Source: Halanaerobiaceae bacterium (GTDB taxonomy: Bacteria > Bacillota > Halanaerobiia > Halanaerobiales > Halarsenatibacteraceae). From it: a stretch of DNA of 6,111 bases. Location of the stretch: positions 1-6,111 of the forward strand of contig PWHA01000271.1 of the NCBI GenBank assembly GCA_003554685.1, given 5' to 3'. Positions within the stretch are counted from its first letter, which is position 1, and every line of letters begins with the position of its first letter. Position numbers and translations under genes: made by a program. Below are positions 1 through 5,199 of the stretch, piece after piece. The notes below the pieces were generated by a model. That model made no database searches. It was not told the DNA's origin and was given only the letters and a program-made list of their open reading frames with translations.

Positions 1-20
1 GGAAGGGGGTACCCCCTTCC
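1..20. repeat. Perfect 20-bp palindrome at the window edge
   Basis: The first 20 bases equal their own reverse complement: GGAAGGGG, a central GTAC, then CCCCTTCC. As RNA this would fold into an 8-bp GC-rich stem with a 4-nt loop. On the plus strand it is followed by AATCAATCAAG, with no T-run, so it is not a plus-strand intrinsic terminator. It could end a minus-strand transcript if T-rich sequence follows on that strand, but that lies outside the window. It could also be part of a mobile-element end. The symmetry is certain; the function is unknown. Confidence 0.6.
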
Positions 21-57
21 AATCAATCAAGACCTGTAAAAAACAAAGAATGGGACC

Positions 58-69
58 GGACATTTGTCC
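58..69. repeat. Short inverted repeat GGACA-TT-TGTCC
   Basis: Two perfect 5-bp arms (GGACA and TGTCC) are separated by TT and preceded by GGGACC. It is too small to be a terminator, and no T-run follows. Its position beside the repeat-rich stretch to the right makes an insertion-sequence end possible, but no matching inverted copy was found at the far side of the region, so this is only a possibility. Confidence 0.25.
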
Positions 70-108
70 TAAGTGTAAATTACCTTAATTGTTTTTTATT
101 TCTCTGTC

Positions 109-171
109 TCTTGACATCTTACCTTATTTCTTCTATTTTCTTCTGCTTCTCGACATCTTACCGTATTTCTT
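109..171. repeat. Pair of 24-bp direct repeats (109-132 and 148-171)
   Basis: Two copies of a 24-bp sequence with core GACATCTTACC and ending TATTTCTT occur 39 bp apart. They differ at two positions (TTGACA versus TCGACA, and ACCTTA versus ACCGTA). The intervening 15 bp are pyrimidine-rich. Short, closely spaced, slightly diverged direct repeats like these are typical of transposase-binding ends of insertion sequences, but no transposase gene is visible in the window. Confidence 0.6.
111..139 (+). promoter_or_regulatory. Sigma-A-like promoter candidate
   Basis: A consensus -35 hexamer TTGACA (111-116) is followed after exactly 17 bp by TATTTT (134-139), which matches 4 of 6 positions of TATAAT. 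The second repeat copy carries TCGACA and is a poorer match. No supported gene lies downstream: the short frame starting at 178 has no Shine-Dalgarno sequence and runs through repeats. In an AT-rich region such a match can arise by chance, and it sits inside a direct repeat that may have another role. Confidence 0.22.
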
Positions 172-215
172 TGAAAAATGAAATTTTCAGACACATTACA
201 CATACTTTTACTGCA

Positions 216-270
216 CGTAAAGGAAAATGACCAGAAATTTAATATCGTAATGCAAATGACCAGAAAAATA
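216..270. repeat. Degenerate tandem repeat, about 30-bp unit with AAATGACCAGAAA core
   Basis: The 13-bp core AAATGACCAGAAA occurs exactly at 225-237 and 254-266. Both copies are preceded by a CGTAA element (216-220 and 246-250), giving a roughly 30-bp unit in two diverged copies. A CGCAAAAGC at 275-283 may be the start of a third. A perfect 12-bp palindrome, CCAAATATTTGG, follows at 286-297, and a GTCAATCTTA pair lies at 326-335 and 380-389. IS21-family elements have multiply repeated ends, and this pattern would fit such a remnant, but no IstA/IstB coding sequence is present. Confidence 0.5.
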
Positions 271-389
271 ATTTCGCAAAAGCAGCCAAATATTTGGTTT
301 ACGTGCGGGAACCTTTGTGTGTCCTGTCAATCTTATATGAAATTTCTGTTAATTATTTTTCTTGAAAAGTATTTTGCTCGTCAATCTTA

Positions 390-804
390 GTAAATATAAA
401 AAAAGATATTCAGTTAAATCTTAAAATACACCTTAAAATTTGTTATATATCAGAACAGATAAAAAAGAGCAGATAAAAATATATTTTCTATTTATACAAT
501 TAACTGCCCGCCCACAATATCCTTCAAAAATACCAAATATTTCAGAATTTATTTTTTTTATTTCATTTTCTCTGCTTAACCAGGGAAAATCAGAGGCACA
601 TCTTACAACCACCATAACTGATATTTTTTCTCATCATATTCAAACCTTTGAATTTAATAACATTTACAGATTTTTTTCCTTTATTGAATCAGTGTTCCTA
701 TGCTGACATTTAACAAAAATTCAGCAGAAAAAAGCTCAGGATACCTGTCTTTTACTCTGTTATCTGCACAAACAGCTGGCAGTGAGGCCAAGTGCAAATA
801 ATTT
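390..804. other. AT-rich intergenic region with no supported gene
   Basis: No frame here has a credible start, Shine-Dalgarno sequence or recognisable protein motif. On the minus strand three short open stretches follow one another in three different frames (860-681, 688-590 and about 630-433). They could be the debris of one decayed gene or chance openings in AT-rich DNA. The first lacks any ATG and reads WTVWKKNKKRRIRENYLHL near its start. I recognise no family. No RNA gene is apparent. Confidence 0.4.
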
Positions 805-879
805 TCCCTAATTCTTCTTTTTTTATTCTTTTTCCATACTGTCCATTGCGAGAGAATGAGTTAGGGATTTTTCTTTTTT
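805..879 (+). terminator. Plus-strand intrinsic terminator candidate
   Basis: TCCCTAATTC (805-814) pairs with GAGTTAGGGA (858-867) over 10 bp including one G-U pair. After a one-base bulge (T857) the stem can continue with TTCTTTT (815-821) against GAGAGAA (850-856), with two more G-U pairs, leaving a loop of about 28 nt. The stem is followed directly by a T-rich tract, TTTTTCTTTTTT (868-879). The shape is that of a Rho-independent terminator for plus-strand transcription. The loop is long and no plus-strand gene is supported upstream, so it may serve a decayed gene or an untranslated transcript. Confidence 0.35.
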
Positions 880-921
880 AGTTGCAAAATTCTCTATGAT
901 TAGTTGCAAAATCCTCTATGA
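878..921. repeat. Two adjacent 22-bp direct repeats
   Basis: A 22-bp unit is present twice with no spacer (878-899 and 900-921). It begins TTAGTTGCAAAAT and ends CTCTATGA, with a single mismatch (T891 versus C913). The array starts within the T-tract of the plus-strand terminator candidate. Immediately repeated short units of this kind are seen at insertion-sequence ends, including the IS21 family, and in protein-binding arrays. No coding sequence explains it. Confidence 0.75.
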
Positions 922-1140
922 CAATTAATTCCCAGGACAGGGAGTTTCCAGCCAAAGATGTTCTTTGAGATTAAACTAAGATAAAATTAATTTGATGATC
1001 CCTGGCTCCCTGGAAGTTCACTTAAAATTTGCACTAATTTACACTAATCTGCACTATAAATTGAGTTATTCTTAAAAGTTAGCCAATATTCGATATAGCG
1101 CTGAGTTTTCTTTCCTGCCTAACGAAATGGTTAACTAAAA
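922..1140. other. Intergenic stretch with three 10-bp phased repeats (1031-1060)
   Basis: No gene is seen. The notable structure is three head-to-tail 10-bp units, GCACTAATTT, ACACTAATCT and GCACTATAAA. They put a CACTA motif on the same helical face three times. A 7-bp inverted pair, CAGGGAG (938-944) and CTCCCTG (1006-1012), lies to the left with a long loop and is probably not a functional hairpin. The short phased array could be a protein-binding site or chance. Confidence 0.4.
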
Positions 1141-1248
1141 TTAAATATAAACTACCGAGCAACAAAATATAAACTACCGACCAGGCAAAATATAGAAAAC
1201 TGGGCAGACAAAATATAAAGCAGACAAAATATAAACTACCGGGCAGAC
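1141..1248. repeat. Tandem array of five 23-bp units (one shortened to 16 bp)
   Basis: Head-to-tail units lie at 1141-1163, 1164-1186, 1187-1209, 1210-1225 and 1226-1248. The consensus begins AAAATATAAACTACCG and ends with a GCAGAC-like hexamer. Unit 4 lacks seven internal bases, unit 3 has a diverged middle (GAAAACTGG), and units 1, 2 and 5 are the most alike. There are no unique spacers, so it is not a CRISPR array. It abuts the T-tract of the rbs terminator on its downstream side. An array with an internal deletion is consistent with slippage during replication. The units have no recognisable identity. Confidence 0.85.
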
Positions 1249-1292
1249 AAACAAAAAAGCTGGCAGCCCACCATACGACAGGGCCACCAGCT
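1247..1292 (-). terminator. Rho-independent terminator of the rbs operon
   Basis: Read on the minus strand, AGCTGGTGGCCC (1292-1281) pairs with GGGCTGCCAGCT (1269-1258). This is a 12-bp stem with two adjacent G-U wobbles and an 11-nt loop. It is followed immediately by TTTTTT (1258-1253, sharing one stem base) and further T-rich sequence. It lies 45 nt past the rbsB stop codon, where the operon should end. The opposite side has no T-run, so it acts in one direction only. Confidence 0.92.
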
Positions 1293-1337
1293 GGTATAAA
1301 ATATTATACTTAATCTCCAATGCTACCATCAGGAAAT

Positions 1338-2225
1338 TTACTCAGTAATCAGCTCAAGGGGTACTGGAATGAAGGCCTCTACTTCCTCACCATCAAGCAG
1401 CTGAACTGCCATTTCAACAGCAAGTCTGCCCATTACTTTTGGCTGTTGGGCGATTGTTGCAGCTAAAGTGCCTTCTTCAATAGCTGTTAAAGCATCGCCA
1501 ATAGCGTCAAAACCAACAACCTTAATCTCATCAGTTAAACCAGCAGCGTCGATAGCCTCAATAGCACCCAGAGCCATTTCATCATTATGGGCAAAGACAG
1601 CATCGATATTCTCGTGGGCTTCTAAGAGATCCTCCATGACACTCATGCCCTCAGATCTGCTAAAGTTTGCAGGCTGACGGGCAATAATCTCTATACCTTC
1701 AATTTCATCCATGATTTCATTGAAGCCTTCGCCTCTTTCTCTTGCTGCCGATGTTCCGGGAATACCTTCAAGTTCAATTACTCTACCTTCATTATTCAGC
1801 AGCTCAGCCATATATCTTGCTGCCATCCGGCCACCTTCAACATTATCAGAGGCAATATGAACTGCTACCTCTGTTTCAGCACTTCTGTCAACGGTAATAA
1901 CGGGAATACCCATCATATCAGCTTCTTCAATAGCGGGAACAATAGCATCTCCATCAACGGGATTAATGGCAATCAAATCCATACCCTGAATTACCAGGTC
2001 CTCAACACTGCTCATCTGAGTTGCAGCATCATCACCGGCGTCAACAACAGTAAGATTAACACCTAATTCCTCAGCAGCCTCTTCAGCACCATCAGCTAAA
2101 TCAACAAAGAATGGGTTGTCCAGAGTTGAAACTGCCAGACCGATATCATAGGCCTCTGCAGCACCAGCAAAACCTGCCACCAGCATAAATGACATCACAA
2201 TAACCAGAGCAACTAGCTTTTTCAT
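1338..2225 (-). CDS. rbsB: Ribose ABC transporter, substrate-binding protein RbsB
   Basis: This is the exported receptor that captures D-ribose and delivers it to RbsC. The 295-residue protein starts with a signal peptide (basic MKK, hydrophobic core to about residue 20, AxA-type site near GAAEA at 21-25) and has no lipobox cysteine. The periplasmic-binding-protein type 1 fold is close to E. coli RbsB throughout. Ligand residues by alignment are N37, F39, F40 (in TLDNPFF), D113 and R114 (VDRSA), R164 (ARERGEG), F188, N214 (NDEMALGA), D240 (GFD) and Q260 (TIAQ). It is extremely acidic, about 59 D+E against 13 K+R by hand count, suggesting exposure to high salt. The ATG has an AAAGGGGGT Shine-Dalgarno sequence 9 nt upstream. 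It is the last gene of the operon, 43 nt after rbsC. A related pentose or galactose binder is the only real alternative; the rbsD and rbsK neighbours favour ribose. Confidence 0.96.
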   Translation of the reverse strand: MKKLVALVIVMSFMLVAGFAGAAEAYDIGLAVSTLDNPFFVDLADGAEEAAEELGVNLTVVDAGDDAATQMSSVEDLVIQGMDLIAINPVDGDAIVPAIEEADMMGIPVITVDRSAETEVAVHIASDNVEGGRMAARYMAELLNNEGRVIELEGIPGTSAARERGEGFNEIMDEIEGIEIIARQPANFSRSEGMSVMEDLLEAHENIDAVFAHNDEMALGAIEAIDAAGLTDEIKVVGFDAIGDALTAIEEGTLAATIAQQPKVMGRLAVEMAVQLLDGEEVEAFIPVPLELITE

Positions 2226-2234
2226 TTAACACTA

Positions 2235-2240
2235 CCCCCT
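2235..2240 (-). promoter_or_regulatory. Shine-Dalgarno sequence of rbsB
   Basis: AGGGGG, within AAAGGGGGT on the minus strand, sits 9 nt before the rbsB ATG. It matches the anti-Shine-Dalgarno core except for one G in place of A. It supports the ATG at 2225 as the start, which also gives a complete signal peptide. Confidence 0.8.
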
Positions 2241-2268
2241 TTAAAGTTTTTAAGCTGTTCATATTATC

Positions 2269-3237
2269 TTAGTCCCGGTGCTGGAGGCTATCCAGCAAGA
2301 CCGCGACCAGGATAACCAGTCCCTTTGCCACTTCCTGATAAAAGGAAGCAACACCTAACAGATTGAGGCTATTATTTAAAACTCCAATTATTAAAGCCCC
2401 TATCAGAGTTCCACCTACAGAGCCTTTACCGCCAATCAGGCTGGTACCACCTAAAACAACCATGGCGATAACATCAAGCTCATAGGCAACACCAGCTGTT
2501 GGCTGGGCTGAGTTAAGCCTGGAAGTCAAAATAACACCACTTGCTGCTGATAGAAGACCACTAATGGCATAAACCATTATTTTAATTCTATCGGTATTAA
2601 TACCGGCAAGCCTGGCAGCTTTTTGATTGCCGCCAACAGCATAGATATATCTACCGAAGGTAGTCTTAGTTAAAACCAGATATCCGATTACAAGAATAAC
2701 GGCAAATATAATTGCCGGAATCGGAACCCTGCCAACTCTACCACCACCAATACTTCTAAAAACAGGATCAAAGCCGGAAATCGGCCTGCCGCCGGTATAG
2801 ACCAGCGTCAATCCCCTGGCAATACTCATCATCGCCAGAGTTACTATAAAATCAGGCAGTTTAGCCTTAGAGATCATCAGACCATTAAAAAGTCCCAGAC
2901 CGGTACCAACAGCAAGGCCAATTAAAACTGCCAGAACAATGCTGGTATCACCGGCCATCATTCCAGCAGTTACAGCACCACTGAGTGCTAGAATCGAACC
3001 AACAGAAAGATCGATCCCCTGTGCGATAATAACCATCGTCATTCCAACTGCCATAATTCCCATAATCGAAACCTGACGGAATATATTTAACATATTAGGC
3101 AGGGTAAGAAAACGGTCACTTAAAAATGACATAACGATAACTAACGCCAGCAGACCAATTCCTGCTTTAAATTTATCCAAAAATTGCAGTATAAATTCTT
3201 TATATTTAGTGCTTTGCTCAATGGTTGCATCTTCCAC
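2269..3237 (-). CDS. rbsC: Ribose ABC transporter, permease RbsC
   Basis: This is the inner-membrane channel subunit, presumably a homodimer, that passes ribose from RbsB to the cytoplasm using RbsA's ATP hydrolysis. The 322 residues match the usual length (E. coli about 321). A hydrophilic N-terminus of about 25 residues precedes multiple hydrophobic spans. Family landmarks are GIDLSVGS (74-81), the cytoplasmic coupling segment GGNQKAARLAGI (202-213), YELD (252-255) and the glycine-rich GGTSLIGGKG (263-272). The start is GTG, not ATG. It overlaps the rbsA stop by one base (TAGTG), and an AGGAGG Shine-Dalgarno sequence lies 9 nt upstream, so translation is likely coupled to rbsA. No frame damage is seen. 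The family also carries other sugars; ribose is inferred from the neighbours. Confidence 0.96.
   Translation of the reverse strand: MEDATIEQSTKYKEFILQFLDKFKAGIGLLALVIVMSFLSDRFLTLPNMLNIFRQVSIMGIMAVGMTMVIIAQGIDLSVGSILALSGAVTAGMMAGDTSIVLAVLIGLAVGTGLGLFNGLMISKAKLPDFIVTLAMMSIARGLTLVYTGGRPISGFDPVFRSIGGGRVGRVPIPAIIFAVILVIGYLVLTKTTFGRYIYAVGGNQKAARLAGINTDRIKIMVYAISGLLSAASGVILTSRLNSAQPTAGVAYELDVIAMVVLGGTSLIGGKGSVGGTLIGALIIGVLNNSLNLLGVASFYQEVAKGLVILVAVLLDSLQHRD
2279..2297 (-). other. Hairpin at the 3' end of rbsC, before rbsB
   Basis: On the minus strand TGCTGGA and TCCAGCA form a perfect 7-bp stem around a 5-nt loop, inside the last codons of rbsC and 7 nt before its stop codon. No T-run follows, so it is not a full terminator. 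Binding proteins are usually needed in excess over their permease, and a structure at this junction could protect or process the rbsB part of the mRNA. That role is inference; the sequence also encodes part of RbsC (LLDSLQH). Confidence 0.4.
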
Positions 3238-4730
3238 TAAGAACTACCTCCTGTCGCCAGGTTCATTATCTTCTCCTGGGTGACCTCACTGCCATCAATT
3301 ATACTCTGAAGCCTGCCATCATAGATAACCCCGACTCTTGAAGTCAGGTTCAAAATCTCTGGCAGTTCAGAGGAGATAAAAATAATTGCAACTCCCTCAG
3401 CAGCAAGCTCCTCCATTAACTTATAAATCTCATGTTTAGCACCAACATCTATTCCTCTGGTAGGTTCATCCATAATTATCAGCTTGGGATTGGTCGACAA
3501 AACTCTGCTCAGTATTACCTTCTGCTGATTACCACCACTTAAATTCTTAACCAGCTGCCAGGGGCCAGGTGTCCTGATATCAAGTTTAGAAATAAACTCT
3601 TTGACCAGGTTCTTCTCTTTCCGCTTTGAAATGACACTCTTTACAATAGTTAACTGTTCAAGAATTGACAGGCTCATATTTTCACCAACTGAAAGCTCAG
3701 GAATCAGACCCTCATCCTTTCTATTTTCAGTCAGATAATAAATTCCCCTGTCAATAGCATCGCCAGGTGATTTAATATTCAGCTTTTTGCCTTCTAAATA
3801 AATATCACCGCTCCGATTCTTATAAACACCATAAATAGCTCTGGCAATTTCAGAACGGCCAGCCCCCATCAGACCAGCAAGACCAAATATTTCCCCTTTT
3901 CTCACCTCAAAAGAAACATCGGTAATCAGATCCGGTACAGACAAATTTTTAACCTGAAAAATAGGTTTGCCATCATTGATTTTAAAGTCTGGAAATCTAT
4001 CCTCAACATCCCGTCCAACCATCTGTCTGACAATCTCGTCTCTATTGATATCAGCAACAGCCTGTTCCTTTACCTTATATCCATCCCTTAAAACTGTTAC
4101 CCGGTCGCAAATCTCAAATATCTCCTCAAGTTGATGGGAAATATAAATAACTGCTATTCCCTCTTCCTTCAGGTCCTGAATTAAAGCAAAAAGTATCTTA
4201 ACTTCCTGCTGAGAAAGTGATGAGGTTGGCTCATCCATGGCGATTATCTCAGCATCCTGGGAGATCGCCCTGGCAATTTCAACCATCTGCTGTTTACCAA
4301 TAGTCAGGTGCTTAATCTTCTTATTAATATTAATCTCAATCCCCAGTTCTTCAAAGATCTTCTTAGTATCAGCCTTCAGCTTTTTCCTGTTAATCCAGCC
4401 CCGGCCTGGCTCTCTGCCTAAAAAGACATTCTCAGCCACCGTTAATTCAGGTATCAGCTCTAATTCCTGATGAATTATTGCCAGTCCGGCTTTCTGAGCT
4501 TCTGCTGGATTCTTAAACCTAACTTCTTCACCTTTATAAAATATCTGACCTTTTTCATAATCAGGATGAATTCCAGTCAAAACTTTCATTAAAGTCGATT
4601 TACCGGCTCCATTCTCACCAACCAGAGCATGAACTTCACCTTTATCGACATTAAAATCAACCTCAGACAGCGCCTGAACACCAGGAAAGCTCTTACTAAT
4701 ATTCTTCATTTCAAGCAATTTATCAGCCAT
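3237..4730 (-). CDS. rbsA: Ribose ABC transporter, double ATPase RbsA
   Basis: This cytoplasmic ATPase powers ribose import through RbsC. It has 497 residues from the chosen start (E. coli 501) and two fused ATP-binding domains. Domain 1 has Walker A GENGAGKST (38-46), Q-loop HQE (87-89), signature LTIGKQQ (142-148), Walker B IIAMDEP (162-168) and switch H199. Domain 2 has a degenerate Walker A, GLMGAGRSE (286-294, lysine replaced by arginine), signature LSGGNQQ (397-403), Walker B LIIMDEP (417-423), and Ser-Ser (453-454) where the switch histidine would be. This asymmetry is normal for RbsA-type ATPases. The start is the ATG at 4730, which shares one base with the rbsD stop (TAATG) and has GGAG 10 nt upstream. 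An in-frame ATG at 4778 would add 16 residues encoded inside rbsD, without homology, and is rejected. MglA/XylG-type ATPases are similar; context gives ribose. Confidence 0.96.
   Translation of the reverse strand: MADKLLEMKNISKSFPGVQALSEVDFNVDKGEVHALVGENGAGKSTLMKVLTGIHPDYEKGQIFYKGEEVRFKNPAEAQKAGLAIIHQELELIPELTVAENVFLGREPGRGWINRKKLKADTKKIFEELGIEININKKIKHLTIGKQQMVEIARAISQDAEIIAMDEPTSSLSQQEVKILFALIQDLKEEGIAVIYISHQLEEIFEICDRVTVLRDGYKVKEQAVADINRDEIVRQMVGRDVEDRFPDFKINDGKPIFQVKNLSVPDLITDVSFEVRKGEIFGLAGLMGAGRSEIARAIYGVYKNRSGDIYLEGKKLNIKSPGDAIDRGIYYLTENRKDEGLIPELSVGENMSLSILEQLTIVKSVISKRKEKNLVKEFISKLDIRTPGPWQLVKNLSGGNQQKVILSRVLSTNPKLIIMDEPTRGIDVGAKHEIYKLMEELAAEGVAIIFISSELPEILNLTSRVGVIYDGRLQSIIDGSEVTQEKIMNLATGGSS
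3247..3252 (-). promoter_or_regulatory. Shine-Dalgarno AGGAGG that fixes the GTG start of rbsC
   Basis: A perfect AGGAGG lies within the last codons of rbsA on the minus strand, 9 nt before the GTG at 3237. No ATG in the rbsC frame lies near it, so the site decides in favour of the GTG, which overlaps the rbsA stop codon TAG. Confidence 0.85.
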
Positions 4731-5128
4731 TAAAAAGTCACTCCAGCAGCTAAAATAATATTGGCATAGGGGGAACATTCCCCGGTCCTGATAACTGCCC
4801 TGCAGTTCTCGGTAAGTTTTTTAAATTCTTCGTGACTGACAAACTCTGGTTCCACTGCTGCAGGCAGTTTAGCCCGGGTGGCCTCTAATATCATTGGATT
4901 CTCAACTTTTATCTCTTCAGCCATGATGCCGGCCTCAATCTCATATTCAGATAGTACTGCCTCTAATGTTTCAATAAAACCTGGTAGGCCGCTGCTTACC
5001 GCCAGATCAATCTTTTCCACACCTTCTGGAACCGGTAAGCCGGCATCCCCGATCACAATTCTATCTTTATGACCTAAATCTGCAATCAGACCGCTTATAT
5101 AGCTGTTTAATAATACTCCCTTTTTCAT
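4730..5128 (-). CDS. rbsD: D-ribose pyranase RbsD
   Basis: This cytoplasmic enzyme interconverts beta-pyranose ribose with the other anomers and so supplies the furanose form used by RbsK. The 132 residues align along their length with E. coli RbsD (139). Conserved features are the start MKKGVLLNS, the catalytic histidine H20 in LGHKD, D28 in DAGLPVP, the AEEIK segment (70-74), H99, and the C-terminal GECSPYANIIL with Y121 and N123. The family forms ring-shaped oligomers. The ATG has GGGGG 8 nt upstream. It follows rbsK by 71 nt, and its TAA overlaps the rbsA ATG by one base, implying translational coupling. L-fucose mutarotase (FucU) is a relative, but the residues and operon fit RbsD better. 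Confidence 0.96.
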   Translation of the reverse strand: MKKGVLLNSYISGLIADLGHKDRIVIGDAGLPVPEGVEKIDLAVSSGLPGFIETLEAVLSEYEIEAGIMAEEIKVENPMILEATRAKLPAAVEPEFVSHEEFKKLTENCRAVIRTGECSPYANIILAAGVTF

Positions 5129-5199
5129 CTCACAGACCCCCGATCATACAGAGCTCCAACCTTAATTAAATGGCAGTTTCTACCTCTTTACGTGTTCTT
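5129..5199 (-). other. rbsK-rbsD intergenic gap
   Basis: These 71 nt contain the rbsD ribosome-binding site (GGGGG at 5141-5137) and no terminator hairpin or clear promoter that I can see. The two genes are therefore probably co-transcribed. It is the longest gap in the operon. Confidence 0.5.

Noticed and set aside
178..390. Plus-strand 70-codon open frame
   Set aside because: It has no Shine-Dalgarno sequence and no recognisable motif, and it runs through the tandem repeats.
440..706. Plus-strand 88-codon open frame
   Set aside because: It starts with TTG, has no ribosome-binding site, and reads as low-complexity AT-driven sequence.
932..1015. Hairpin from CAGGGAG and CTCCCTG
   Set aside because: Only 7 bp pair across a loop of about 60 nt, with competing pairings and no T-run.
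1141..1248. CRISPR array
   Set aside because: The repeats are directly joined without unique spacers, and no cas genes are nearby.
1468..2066. Plus-strand open frames opposite rbsB (and similar ones opposite rbsA and rbsD)
   Set aside because: They are antisense shadows of well-supported genes, with no motifs or start signals.
3360..3890. Loss of Walker A lysine and switch histidine in the second RbsA domain as a defect
   Set aside because: The same replacements (MGAGR and SSE) occur in E. coli RbsA and are normal for the family.
4731..4778. Longer rbsA beginning at the in-frame ATG at 4778
   Set aside because: The extra 16 residues have no similarity to RbsA, lie wholly inside rbsD, and the ATG at 4730 has a Shine-Dalgarno sequence and the usual MADKLLEMKN-type start.
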